From assembly GCF_001050035.1 (NCBI RefSeq), contig NZ_CVTA01000002.1, positions 132,660 to 196,659 on the forward strand: a stretch of DNA of 64,000 nt, read 5' to 3'. The DNA comes from Mycolicibacterium komanii. GTDB lineage: Bacteria > Actinomycetota > Actinomycetes > Mycobacteriales > Mycobacteriaceae. The translations under genes and the position numbers were made by a program. Shown piece by piece: positions 37,725 through 48,175 of the stretch. Positions within the stretch are counted from its first letter, which is position 1, and every line of letters starts with the position of its first letter. The notes below the pieces were generated by a model, which saw nothing but the letters and a program-made list of their open reading frames with translations, did no database searches and was not told where the DNA came from.

Positions 37725-38408
37725 GTGCCGGCCCGCCACCGCAGCAGCAGAACCCGCCTGCTCGCACTCGTGATGCTGATGCTCGTCGTGTTTCCGACCG
37801 CCGTCGGCTGCGTCCGGGTGCGGGCCTCGATCACCGTCTCCCCCGACGACCGGGTGTCCGGTCAGATCGTGGCCGCGGCAAAACCGCGCAACGCCGACGA
37901 CAAGGGCCCGCAGCTGCTGAACAACCTGCCGTTCGCCAACAAGGTGGCGGTCTCGGAGTACAGCCGCGACGATTACGTCGGATCCCAGGCGGTGTTCTCC
38001 GACCTCACCTTCGCCGAACTGCCCCAGCTCGCGAACATGAACCGCGACGCCGCCGGCGTCGACCTCTCGCTGCGCCGCGCGGGCGACCTGGTGATACTCG
38101 AGGGTCGCGCCGACCTGACCTCGCTCAGCGACTCGGAGGCCGACGTCTCGGTGACAGTGTCGTTCCCCGGCGAGGTCACCTCGACCAACGGCGATCAGGT
38201 GTCTTCCGAGATCGTCGAATGGAAGCTGCGGCCCGGCGTGGTCAGCACCATGAACGCCCAAGCCCGCTACACCGACCCGAGCGCGCGATCGTTCACCGGT
38301 GCAGCGATCTGGTTGGGCCTGGGCTCCTTCGTGGTGGCCGCCGTCATCGGCACGCTGGCCTACATGAGCCGCGACCAATCGCCGAAGGTGGGCGAAGCCA
38401 GGGACTGA
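37725..38408 (+). CDS. lppM: Lipoprotein LppM
   Basis: Protein of 227 residues. A basic start and hydrophobic core (RTRLLALVMLMLVVFPTAVGC) form a lipoprotein signal peptide ending at a Cys. The following LppM domain includes SITVSPDDRVSGQIVAA, SQAVFSDLTFAELPQLANMN and VEWKLRPGVV. A C-terminal membrane helix (AIWLGLGSFVVAAVIGTLAYM) ends the protein. In M. tuberculosis LppM influences phagosome traffic and lipoglycan-related phenotypes. The GTG at 37725 directly precedes the signal peptide. A GTG at 37695, overlapping the GNAT stop, is an alternative start. Confidence 0.88.
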   Translation: MPARHRSSRTRLLALVMLMLVVFPTAVGCVRVRASITVSPDDRVSGQIVAAAKPRNADDKGPQLLNNLPFANKVAVSEYSRDDYVGSQAVFSDLTFAELPQLANMNRDAAGVDLSLRRAGDLVILEGRADLTSLSDSEADVSVTVSFPGEVTSTNGDQVSSEIVEWKLRPGVVSTMNAQARYTDPSARSFTGAAIWLGLGSFVVAAVIGTLAYMSRDQSPKVGEARD

Positions 38409-38429
38409 CGGTCGGGGGCGGTGACCGTC
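38407..38429 (+). terminator. Hairpin at the lppM stop codon
   Basis: GACGGTC (38407-38413) and GACCGTC (38423-38429) form a perfect 7-bp stem with a G-rich 9-base loop that begins inside the lppM stop codon. No T-run follows, so it would be a non-classical terminator. Confidence 0.4.
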
Positions 38430-38433
38430 CTGA

Positions 38434-39606
<1,173 letters not shown>

Positions 39607-39608
39607 CG

Positions 39609-41234
39609 ATGACCACCACACCGTCGACGCGGCCGTCGAAAGGCGGCTTCACCCAGCATGTTTCGCGGTTGGTTTCGTTCGCGACCTCGCCGCAGGCCCA
39701 GCCCGCCCGGTTGGGCTTCGTCGGCGCGGTCCTGATCACGGCCGGCGGACTGGGGGCAGGCAGCACGCGGCTGCATGACCCGCTGCTCGAATCGCTGCAC
39801 CTGTCGTGGCTGCGGTTCGGGCACGGTCTGGTGCTGTCGTCGATCCTCCTGTGGGGCGGCGTGGCGCTGATGCTGGCGGCGTGGCTGTGGCTGGGCCGCC
39901 AAGTGGTCAACCGCACCGCGACCGAGTACACCATGGTGGCCACGACCGGATTCTGGCTGGCGCCTCTACTTCTCAGCGTTCCGTTGTTCAGCCGCGACAC
40001 CTACTCCTACCTCGCGCAGGGGGCACTGCTACGCGACGGCCTGGACCCGTACGCCGTCGGCCCCGTCGACAATCCGAACTCGTTGCTGGACAACGTGAGC
40101 CCCATCTGGACCACCACCACGGCGCCGTACGGTCCCGCCTTCATCCTGATCGCGAAGTTCGTCACGCTGCTGGTCGGCAACGACGTCGTCGCGGGAACGA
40201 TGTTGTTGCGGCTGTGCATGCTTCCGGGCCTGGCACTGCTGATCTGGGCCGCACCGCGCATCGCCCGCCACATCGGCGCCGACGGTGCCACCGCGCTGTG
40301 GATCTGCGTGCTCAACCCGCTGGTGATCATCCACCTGATGGGCGGCGTGCACAACGAGATGCTGATGGTCGGCCTGATGATGGCGGGCATCGCGTTGACG
40401 TTCATCGGCCGCCATGTCTGGGGTGTGGGCCTGATCGCCGCGGCCGTCGCGGTGAAAGCGACGGCGGGACTGGCACTTCCGTTCATGGTGTGGGTGTGGG
40501 CGCGAGACCTGCGCAGCAGGCGCGACTTCTCGCCGGTCAAGGCGTTCGCCGCGGCGACGGTGGCCTCGGCGCTGATTTTCATCGCGGTCTTCGCAGTGCT
40601 GTCGCTCGCGGCCGGCGTGGGGCTGGGATGGCTCACGGCGTTGGCCGGTTCGGTGAAGATCATCAACTGGCTGACTCTGCCGACCGCGGCGGCCAACCTG
40701 ATCAACGTCGTCGGCGGCCTGTTCCTGCCGGTGAACTTCTACGCGGTGCTCGACGTCGCCCGGATCATCGGCATCGCGCTGATCGCGGTGTCGCTTCCGT
40801 TCGTATGGTGGCGGTTCCGGCACACCGACCGCGAGGCCCTGACCGGTATCGCGGTGGTCATGGTCATCGTGGTGCTGTTGGTGCCGGCCGCCCTGCCCTG
40901 GTACTACACCTGGCCGCTGGCGGTGGTGGCGGCCCTGGCGCAGAGCCGGCGTTCGGTCGCGTTGATCGCGGGCCTGTCCACCTGGATCACCGTGATCTGG
41001 AAACCCGATGGCGCACACGGGATGTACTCGTGGTCGCACGTGCTGTTGTCCATCGCGTGCGCGGTGGTGGCGTGGTACTCGCTGAAGAACGCGCCTGAAT
41101 CGGCGGTCAGTGAGCCACGACCGCGAGCGGTCAATAAGCCACGACCGCGGGCGGTCAATAAGCCAAAGCCTGGGCCCGACGCACCACCTCACGGGCCTGA
41201 TGCGAGTGAAGAGCATCAACCGGCCGGGCATTAG
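39609..41234 (+). CDS. mptA: Alpha-(1->6)-mannosyltransferase MptA
   Basis: Polytopic GT-C mannosyltransferase of 541 residues, position of Rv2174, extending the alpha-1,6 mannan core of lipomannan and lipoarabinomannan from decaprenyl-phospho-mannose on the outer face of the membrane. About twelve helices are seen. The first extracytoplasmic loop SRDTYSYLAQGALLRDGLDPYAVGP holds the GT-C acidic motif (RDTY). A later loop contains LVPAALPWYYTWP. The last 40 residues (SEPRPRAVNKPRPR and on) come from a 24-base tandem repeat and then run antisense through 80 bases of the convergent Rv2175c-like gene. This tail is likely a late addition. Confidence 0.92.
   Translation: MTTTPSTRPSKGGFTQHVSRLVSFATSPQAQPARLGFVGAVLITAGGLGAGSTRLHDPLLESLHLSWLRFGHGLVLSSILLWGGVALMLAAWLWLGRQVVNRTATEYTMVATTGFWLAPLLLSVPLFSRDTYSYLAQGALLRDGLDPYAVGPVDNPNSLLDNVSPIWTTTTAPYGPAFILIAKFVTLLVGNDVVAGTMLLRLCMLPGLALLIWAAPRIARHIGADGATALWICVLNPLVIIHLMGGVHNEMLMVGLMMAGIALTFIGRHVWGVGLIAAAVAVKATAGLALPFMVWVWARDLRSRRDFSPVKAFAAATVASALIFIAVFAVLSLAAGVGLGWLTALAGSVKIINWLTLPTAAANLINVVGGLFLPVNFYAVLDVARIIGIALIAVSLPFVWWRFRHTDREALTGIAVVMVIVVLLVPAALPWYYTWPLAVVAALAQSRRSVALIAGLSTWITVIWKPDGAHGMYSWSHVLLSIACAVVAWYSLKNAPESAVSEPRPRAVNKPRPRAVNKPKPGPDAPPHGPDASEEHQPAGH
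41107..41170. repeat. 24-bp tandem repeat at the mptA 3' end
   Basis: Two full near-identical 24-base units (41107-41130 and 41131-41154) and a partial third (41155-41170). Each full unit contains GACCGC and GCGGTC as an inverted pair two bases apart. The repeat encodes PRPRAVNK units in MptA, and the Rv2175c-like stop codon lies in the third unit. Confidence 0.75.
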
Positions 41235-41559
41235 GCAGTTCGTCGGTCGCGCCGTCGCGCCGGATCGACAACGACTCGTCGGGCGTGAAGAGCCAGCGCA
41301 CGATCTCGGTGTCGTGATAGCCCCCGTCGCGCAAGACGACGAGTAGCCCGGGCAGGCTCTTCGCGACGTGGCCGGTGTCGTCGAAGAAGACCTTCGGAAC
41401 CACCACCACGCCGTTACGGCGCACGCCGATCAGATGGCCGTCCCGCAACTGCTGGTGCACTTTGGTCACCGCGATGCCGAGCATCTCGGCGACGGTGGGT
41501 AGGTCGTAGACGTCTTCGGCGGGATCGAGGACGTCGTCGGCGGCCGGAATGCTGCTCAC
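41155..41559 (-). CDS. Small HTH DNA-binding protein (Rv2175c-like), PknL partner
   Basis: Protein of 134 residues with an N-terminal winged-helix/excisionase-like helix-turn-helix (YDLPTVAEMLGIAVTKVHQQLRDGHLIGVRRNG) and a small conserved C-terminal domain (VLRDGGYHDTEIVRWLF). M. tuberculosis Rv2175c is a DNA-binding protein whose binding is switched off by PknL phosphorylation of an N-terminal Thr. Here the genes are likewise divergent, with 32 bases between them. Its regulated genes are not known. The 3' end overlaps mptA antisense by 80 bases. Confidence 0.9.
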   Translation of the reverse strand: MSSIPAADDVLDPAEDVYDLPTVAEMLGIAVTKVHQQLRDGHLIGVRRNGVVVVPKVFFDDTGHVAKSLPGLLVVLRDGGYHDTEIVRWLFTPDESLSIRRDGATDELPNARPVDALHSHQAREVVRRAQALAY

Positions 41560-41591
41560 CGCACCGAGTCTAAATCCGATGGCTCCGTAAC

Positions 41592-42788
41592 ATGTCTCCG
41601 ATGGAGGCCTACCCGCGTACGGACCCGCTGCTGGGCACCGTGCTCGACGGCCGGTACCGCGTCGACGTCATGATCGCCACCGGCGGCATGTCGGCGGTGT
41701 ACCGCGGACTGGATCTGCGTCTGGATCGGCCGGTCGCGCTGAAGGTGATGGACACCCGGTACGCGGGCGACGCACAGTTCCTCACCCGCTTCCAGCGCGA
41801 GGCCCGTGCCGTGGCGCGGTTGGCGGATCCCGGCCTGGTCGCCGTGTACGACCAGGGCGGTGGCCGCGTGGGCGGTCCGCCCCCGTTTCTGGTGATGGAG
41901 CTCGTGGAGGGCGGGACGCTGCGCGAGCTGCTGCGCGAGCGCGGCCCGATGCCCCCGCACGCCGCCGCGGCAGTGCTCGGTCCGGTGCTCGGCGGGCTGG
42001 CCGCGGCGCACCGCGCGGGCCTGGTGCACCGCGACGTCAAACCGGAGAACGTGCTGATCTCCGACGACGGCGACGTCAAGATCGCCGACTTCGGGCTGGT
42101 GCGGGCCGTCGCCGAAGCGAAGATCACGTCGACCAGTGTCATCTTGGGCACCGCGGCGTATCTCTCGCCCGAACAGGTCAGCACCGGCGACGCGGACCCC
42201 CGCAGCGACGTCTACTCGGCGGGCATCCTGACGTACGAACTGCTGACCGGCCGCACCCCGTTCGCCGGCGACTCGGCCCTCGCGGTGGCCTATCAGCGGA
42301 TGGACAACGATGTACCGGCGCCGAGCTCGGTGATCGCCGGTGTTCCAGCGCAATTCGACGAGCTGGTGCTGCGCGCGACCGCCCGCGATCCGGCCCGGCG
42401 CTACGCCGACGCCCGCGAGATGCGCGACGACCTGGACGCGATCGTGGACGAACTCGGGTTGCCGCCGTTCCGGGTGCCCGCGCCGCGCAACTCCGCGCAG
42501 CACGCCTCGGCCACCCTGCATCCTGCGCCGGCCCCGGCCCCGGCGACGGCTCCGCCCGCGCCGCGGCAGGCGACCCGCACGCTACCGCGCGACGACCGCC
42601 CGGAGCCCGAACCCGAGTACGAGCCCGTCTCGGGACGGTTCGCCGGAATCGACATAGACGAGTTCTACTGGGCCAGGCAGCGTTCCCGGCGCGCACTGCT
42701 CTTCTGGATCGTCGCCGTCATCACGTTGACCGCGCTGATCGCCGCCGGCGCATGGACGGCCGGCAGCAACCTGATGAACCTGATCTAG
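41592..42788 (+). CDS. pknL: Serine/threonine protein kinase PknL
   Basis: Membrane-anchored Hanks-type kinase of 398 residues. Kinase domain at about 20-285: glycine loop ATGGMSAVYRG, catalytic K51 in VALKVM, H146-R-D148 in VHRDVKPENV, D166-F-G, and an activation loop with KITSTS (Thr179 and Thr181 are the likely autophosphorylation sites by analogy with Thr173/Thr175 of M. tuberculosis PknL). A Pro/Ala-rich juxtamembrane linker (about 300-345) and one membrane helix (about 365-385) end the protein, leaving almost no extracellular sensor. It faces its probable substrate gene and is convergent with aroG across 13 bases. Confidence 0.95.
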   Translation: MSPMEAYPRTDPLLGTVLDGRYRVDVMIATGGMSAVYRGLDLRLDRPVALKVMDTRYAGDAQFLTRFQREARAVARLADPGLVAVYDQGGGRVGGPPPFLVMELVEGGTLRELLRERGPMPPHAAAAVLGPVLGGLAAAHRAGLVHRDVKPENVLISDDGDVKIADFGLVRAVAEAKITSTSVILGTAAYLSPEQVSTGDADPRSDVYSAGILTYELLTGRTPFAGDSALAVAYQRMDNDVPAPSSVIAGVPAQFDELVLRATARDPARRYADAREMRDDLDAIVDELGLPPFRVPAPRNSAQHASATLHPAPAPAPATAPPAPRQATRTLPRDDRPEPEPEYEPVSGRFAGIDIDEFYWARQRSRRALLFWIVAVITLTALIAAGAWTAGSNLMNLI

Positions 42789-42801
42789 TTGTACTGTCCG
42801 A

Positions 42802-44220
<1,419 letters not shown>

Positions 44221-44718
44221 TCACCGCTGGCCCGGCGCTTCCCCAGTGGTCATCAGCTGGTAGCGCCGCAAATTGTGGCGAGCGTCGACCAGCGCGTCGT
44301 GGGCGTCGCGGGGACGCGGCGGCATCCGCGGCGAGCCGCGCTCCTCCCAGAACTGGCGCAGCTCGCGGGTGAAGCGCGGGATCGCCGGCGGCAAGTCGGT
44401 CATCGGACCCCACAGCTGACACAGCACGACGTGGTCGTAGGCGCCCACCCAGGCCCACAGCTCGATCGGCTCATCGCCGTCGATGCCGAAGAAGTCCTCC
44501 AGCTCCGAGCGGATCTGGCGGCGCGAGCGCCACAGCTGCGACGCCGGCGGCGGCAGCTTCGGCAGCACGTGCTTGCGCACCCAGCTGCCGGCCCGCTCGG
44601 GATTGAATTCGGTTGACACCGCGTAATATTCGCGACCGTCGTCGGCGGCGACGCCGATCGAGATCAGTTCGATGGTCCGCCCGTTGTCGATGAATTCGGT
44701 GTCGTAGAAGTAGCGCAC
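44221..44718 (-). CDS. DEDDh 3'-5' exoribonuclease (Rv2179c-like)
   Basis: Small RNase T-like exonuclease of 165 residues. D6 and E8 in YFYDTEFIDNG are the first DEDDh acids; WAWVGAYDHVVLCQLWG supplies the second Asp, and HDALVDARHNL the His and last Asp. M. tuberculosis Rv2179c is described as a homodimeric DEDDh exoribonuclease with preference for adenylate-rich 3' ends. GTG at 44718 is used: it shares one base with the stop of the upstream membrane-protein gene (TAGTG), and the long open frame above it is off-frame sequence of that gene. It is followed by aroG after 33 bases. Confidence 0.92.
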   Translation of the reverse strand: MRYFYDTEFIDNGRTIELISIGVAADDGREYYAVSTEFNPERAGSWVRKHVLPKLPPPASQLWRSRRQIRSELEDFFGIDGDEPIELWAWVGAYDHVVLCQLWGPMTDLPPAIPRFTRELRQFWEERGSPRMPPRPRDAHDALVDARHNLRRYQLMTTGEAPGQR

Positions 44719-45605
44719 TACGCGGGTTCCTTTTCGGGTTCCACCGCGACCGCCCGGTCCTTGGGAGCAGGTGCGGCGTGGATCTCGCGGTCGAGTTGTT
44801 CGTCCACCTTGGCATCGTCGGGAAACTTCGGCATCCCCGCGATGGCGTCCTGCAGCCAGAGTTTGGCCTGCACCACCGGCCGGCGCAGCCAGCGCTCGCG
44901 TTCCAGTGCCCGATGCATCTTGCGGGGGCGGTTGGTGTAGCGCCATCGCGCCCACGGCGCATGCGGCCGCGACAACCGGATCGCGCCGACGAACAGCAGC
45001 GGGGTCACGAACATCCCGACCAGGCCCGTCCACACCTTGCCCTTGAGCAGCACGATGACGGCCAGTATCAGGGTCAGCACGGCCGCCACGATCACCCCCG
45101 CCCGCGCGATCAGCGAGTGGTCGTTGCGCCAGATGTCGATGTCGAAGAACGACAGCGGGCTGAAACCGAGGATCAGCAGGCCGGCGACCGCGACCGCCGC
45201 GAAGACCGCATCGACCGAGGTCCTGCCGTCCTCGGCCCAGTAGACGTCCTGGAGATGCAGGATCAGCGCGAACTCGTCGAGCACCAGCGCCGCGCCGACT
45301 CCGAAAAAGATTGCCGCCACCGTGAATTCGGGTACTCCCCCGTCAACGCCCAACGTCACCATCGTCACACCGGAGATCATGACCAGGACAACGCCGATCA
45401 CCACGTGGTGGATGTGCAGTCCACTACCAGTGCCGATGTTGCGCGGCTGCCACCACTTGCGGGGTGCGTCGCTGTTGGCGTGGCTGCGGATGTACCGCAC
45501 GATCGTGCGGGTCACGAAGAACGTCAGGATGAACGCGATCAGGCAGAACACGAGCGGCATCCGCGCGTGCGGGACGCCGAACACGAGGTGTAAGTCCGCG
45601 AGCAC
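44718..45605 (-). CDS. Multi-pass membrane protein (Rv2180c-like)
   Basis: Membrane protein of 295 residues with about seven hydrophobic segments up to residue 215, including [20 protein letters not shown], and conserved polar parts [18 protein letters not shown] and [19 protein letters not shown]. The latter two, with His, Asp and Glu inside membrane segments, suggest a metal or ion site; that is inference. The C-terminal 80 residues are soluble and charged. No function is established for Rv2180c. GTG at 45605 follows a TAAGTT -10 by exactly 6 bases, so the mRNA is probably leaderless. Confidence 0.85.
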   Translation of the reverse strand: MLADLHLVFGVPHARMPLVFCLIAFILTFFVTRTIVRYIRSHANSDAPRKWWQPRNIGTGSGLHIHHVVIGVVLVMISGVTMVTLGVDGGVPEFTVAAIFFGVGAALVLDEFALILHLQDVYWAEDGRTSVDAVFAAVAVAGLLILGFSPLSFFDIDIWRNDHSLIARAGVIVAAVLTLILAVIVLLKGKVWTGLVGMFVTPLLFVGAIRLSRPHAPWARWRYTNRPRKMHRALERERWLRRPVVQAKLWLQDAIAGMPKFPDDAKVDEQLDREIHAAPAPKDRAVAVEPEKEPA

Positions 45606-45611
45606 GCAGAA

Positions 45612-45617
45612 AACTTA
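45612..45617 (-). promoter_or_regulatory. -10 element for leaderless transcription of the Rv2180c-like gene
   Basis: TAAGTT on the minus strand fits TANNNT and ends 6 bases before the GTG start at 45605, so transcription would begin on the start codon, a common arrangement in mycobacteria. No clear -35. Confidence 0.5.
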
Positions 45618-45673
45618 CGCCGACCTGCGCGTGTCGTGCCCGGGATACCGGCCGACGCGCCGTGGTGCCCGGA

Positions 45674-45679
45674 TAGTCT
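45674..45679 (+). promoter_or_regulatory. Candidate -10 for the alpha-1,2-mannosyltransferase gene
   Basis: TAGTCT fits TANNNT and ends 10 bases before the ATG at 45690, giving a leader of only a few bases. It is divergent from the Rv2180c-like promoter within an 84-base gap. Confidence 0.35.
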
Positions 45680-45689
45680 GGTCGGTGAC

Positions 45690-46973
45690 ATGAGTACGTG
45701 GCGGTCGCCCGGCGGGGCTGGTTGGGGGCCAACGCTCGCCTGGCGGCTGTTTCAACTGCTGACCTTGGCCGCGTTGGTCTGGGCGGGCTGGCGTTTGCTC
45801 GGCCGGATGCCCTACCGCATCGACGTCGACGTCTACCGGATGGGCGGGCAGGCCTGGCTGGACGGCAGACCGCTCTACGCCGACGGCGCGATGTTCCACA
45901 CCAGGGGCGGCCTCGACCTGCCCTTCACCTACCCGCCGCTGGCCGCCGTGGCGTTCGCGCCATTCGCGCTGTTGTCGCTGGAAGCGGCCAGCGTCGCGAT
46001 CACGGTGACCACCCTGGTGCTGCTCGTCGTCGCGGTGACGATCGTGCTGCACCGGTGCGACGTCTGGCCCCGGACGTCGGTGACCACCGAACCCGCGTGG
46101 GTGCGGCAGGCGTGGCTGGCCGCGGCGATCGTCGCCCCGGCGGTGGTCTATCTGGAACCGATCAGGTCCAACTTTGACTTCGGGCAGATCAACGTCGTGC
46201 TGATGACGCTGGTGATCGCCGATTGTGTGCCGCGCCGAACGCCGTGGCCGCGGGGCATGCTGCTCGGCCTGGCGATCGCGCTCAAGCTCACCCCCGCGGT
46301 GTTCCTGCTGTACTTCGTGCTGCGCCGCGACGTGCGCGCGGTGGTCGTCACGGTCGTGTCGGCCGTCGTCGCCACGCTGATCGGGGTCGCGTTCGCCTGG
46401 CGCGACTCCCTCGAGTACTGGACCGAGACGGTGCGCAACACCGACCGCATCGGCACGGCGACGCTGAACACCAACCAGAACATCGCCGGGGCCCTGGCCA
46501 GGCTGGGGCTCGGCGAAGGCCCGCGGTTCGTGTTGTGGGTCGCGGCGTGCTTCGCCGTGCTGGCCGTCACGGTGTGGGCGGTGCGGCGCGTGCTGAAGGC
46601 CGATCAGCCGGTGCTCGCGCTGATCTGCGTGGCGATGTTCGGATTGGTGGTCTCGCCGGTGTCGTGGTCGCACCACTGGGTGTGGGCGTTGCCGACGGTG
46701 CTGGTCACTGCGCTGGTGGCCTATCGGAAGCGGCATGCGGCGCTGGCCGTGGTGACGGCCGCGGGCGTCGCTCTGATGGTGTGGACGCCGATCACGCTGA
46801 TGCCCGAGCATCAGGAGACCGCCGCGTCCCTGTGGCGCCAGCTGGCCGGGGGTTCCTACGTGTGGTGGGCGATTGCGGTGATCGTGGTGGTCGGCACCGT
46901 TGCGGGAGCGATCTCGCCCGCGGTGCGCAGCAGGCCGGTCGTCGGCGCCGCGCCGGTGCCCGCGGTCAACTAG
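45690..46973 (+). CDS. Alpha-(1->2)-mannosyltransferase (Rv2181-like, DUF2029/GT87)
   Basis: Polytopic GT87-family mannosyltransferase of 427 residues, matching my recollection of the Rv2181 length. Rv2181/MSMEG_4247 adds the alpha-1,2-linked mannose branches on the lipomannan and lipoarabinomannan mannan backbone, using polyprenyl-phosphomannose outside the membrane. The GT-C acidic motif is in [31 protein letters not shown] is the conserved block after the first loop, and [12 protein letters not shown] lies in a late loop. About ten helices are seen. ATG at 45690 ([11 protein letters not shown]) is chosen over the longer frame from 45636. Confidence 0.92.
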   Translation: MSTWRSPGGAGWGPTLAWRLFQLLTLAALVWAGWRLLGRMPYRIDVDVYRMGGQAWLDGRPLYADGAMFHTRGGLDLPFTYPPLAAVAFAPFALLSLEAASVAITVTTLVLLVVAVTIVLHRCDVWPRTSVTTEPAWVRQAWLAAAIVAPAVVYLEPIRSNFDFGQINVVLMTLVIADCVPRRTPWPRGMLLGLAIALKLTPAVFLLYFVLRRDVRAVVVTVVSAVVATLIGVAFAWRDSLEYWTETVRNTDRIGTATLNTNQNIAGALARLGLGEGPRFVLWVAACFAVLAVTVWAVRRVLKADQPVLALICVAMFGLVVSPVSWSHHWVWALPTVLVTALVAYRKRHAALAVVTAAGVALMVWTPITLMPEHQETAASLWRQLAGGSYVWWAIAVIVVVGTVAGAISPAVRSRPVVGAAPVPAVN

Positions 46974-46982
46974 GCGGCCGGG

Positions 46983-47708
46983 TCAGCCGGCGGCTACCTC
47001 TGGCATTCGGGCCGACGGCTTTGTCGTGTCGTCGGCTTTACCCTCCTTGATGTCGGCGGCGTAGAGGTCGACGTACTCCTGACCGGACAGCCGCATCAGC
47101 TCGTACATCACCTCGTCGATGACCGCGCGCTCGATGAAGCGATTGCCCGCCAGGCCCTCGAACCGACTGAAGTCCATCGGGGTACCGAACTTCACCTGCA
47201 CCCGACCGAAATGCCACATCTTGCTGCCGGGCGGGTTGACGACGTCGGTTCCGATCATCGCGACCGGAATGACGGGCACACCCGTCTCCAGCGCCAGCCG
47301 GGCGAGGCCGGTCTTGCCCTTGTAGAGCCGACCGTCAGGCGAACGGGTGCCCTCGGGGTACATGCCCAGCAGCTTGCCCTCGCCGAGGATGCGGGCCGCG
47401 GTGTTGAGCGCGCTCTGCGCGCTGTCGGCGTCCGTGCGGTCGATCGGCACCTGACCGGCGACGGTGTAGAACCAGCGGGTGAACCAACCCTTCAGGCCGG
47501 TACCGGTGAAATATTCGGCCTTGGCCAGGAACGTGATCCTGCGGCTGACCACCAGAGGCAAATAAAAGCTGTCCGCGACCGCGAGGTGGTTACTGGCCAA
47601 AATCGCCGGGCCGGACGGCGGAACATGCTCCAGCCCTTCGACTTTCGGCCGTCCCAGCAACGACAGCACGGGTCCCATGAAGATGTACTTGAACAGCCAA
47701 TACCACAT
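46983..47708 (-). CDS. PlsC-type acyltransferase (Rv2182c-like)
   Basis: Glycerophospholipid acyltransferase of 241 residues. The catalytic HX4D motif is NHLAVADS and the substrate motif is YPEGTRSPDG; VPIDRTDADS and VPVIPVAMIGTD complete the four PlsC blocks. The homologue Rv2182c has been described as an acyltransferase (PlsM) acting in phosphatidic acid synthesis in mycobacteria; I recall this without certainty. N-terminal MWYWLFKYIFMGP is a membrane-associated helix. ATG at 47708 has GGGAGGG upstream. The 83-base gap ahead of it contains two inverted repeats that look like an operator. Confidence 0.92.
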   Translation of the reverse strand: MWYWLFKYIFMGPVLSLLGRPKVEGLEHVPPSGPAILASNHLAVADSFYLPLVVSRRITFLAKAEYFTGTGLKGWFTRWFYTVAGQVPIDRTDADSAQSALNTAARILGEGKLLGMYPEGTRSPDGRLYKGKTGLARLALETGVPVIPVAMIGTDVVNPPGSKMWHFGRVQVKFGTPMDFSRFEGLAGNRFIERAVIDEVMYELMRLSGQEYVDLYAADIKEGKADDTTKPSARMPEVAAG

Positions 47709-47725
47709 GGGCCCTCCCGGTGATC

Positions 47726-47743
47726 GAACACCGGCCGGTGTTC
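47726..47743. promoter_or_regulatory. Perfect 18-bp palindrome upstream of the acyltransferase gene
   Basis: GAACACCGGCCGGTGTTC is its own reverse complement and lies 17 bases upstream of the ATG at 47708, downstream of a TAAAGT (47751-47756 on the minus strand) that fits a -10. This layout suits a repressor dimer site. A second inverted repeat, CTGTGG-N6-CCACAG, lies at 47765-47782. Confidence 0.6.
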
Positions 47744-47791
47744 TGCGACAACTTTACCCACGCACTGTGGATGCGACCACAGCGCGCAAGA

Positions 47792-48175
47792 CTACTCCTC
47801 GACCGTTACCGGGATGTGCTGGTAACGCCCCGGCCCGGGCGGCTCGGAGCCGTTCTGACCCGGGTCGCTGGGCGGAGAAGGCGGGCCATCCGGCGGTCCC
47901 TGCGACCCCGCCCCGGCGTCCGCCTGTTCGAGGATCGCCCGGACCACCGCAAGCAACGCGACGCTGTGCTCGGCGATGACGGTCAACAGCGGGTGCGCTT
48001 CACCGGCGGCCAGGGCCGCGAGTGCACACACCGGGCACCACACCTGCTGGCACTTGCCGGCGGTGCCGGTCGTCGCGCGGGCGGCGGCCAGCCGCACGGC
48101 GGGGTCGAGCTTGTCGAGGATGAGCTGCGCGAGCGCTCGCAGCTCCGGGCCGAGGTCGGCGTGCGGCGTCGTCAC
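47792..48175 (-). CDS. Small Cys-motif protein (Rv2183c-like)
   Basis: Protein of 127 residues without a known domain. The N-terminal half is helical; C42, C47 and C50 in GKCQQVWCPVCAL look like a partial zinc or iron site; the C-terminal third is Pro/Gly-rich. Its GTG start at 48175 overlaps the stop of the ArsA-like ATPase gene by 4 bases (GTGA), so the two are translated together and may act together. The short open extension above 48175 is disregarded for that reason. Function unknown. Confidence 0.82.
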   Translation of the reverse strand: MTTPHADLGPELRALAQLILDKLDPAVRLAAARATTGTAGKCQQVWCPVCALAALAAGEAHPLLTVIAEHSVALLAVVRAILEQADAGAGSQGPPDGPPSPPSDPGQNGSEPPGPGRYQHIPVTVEE

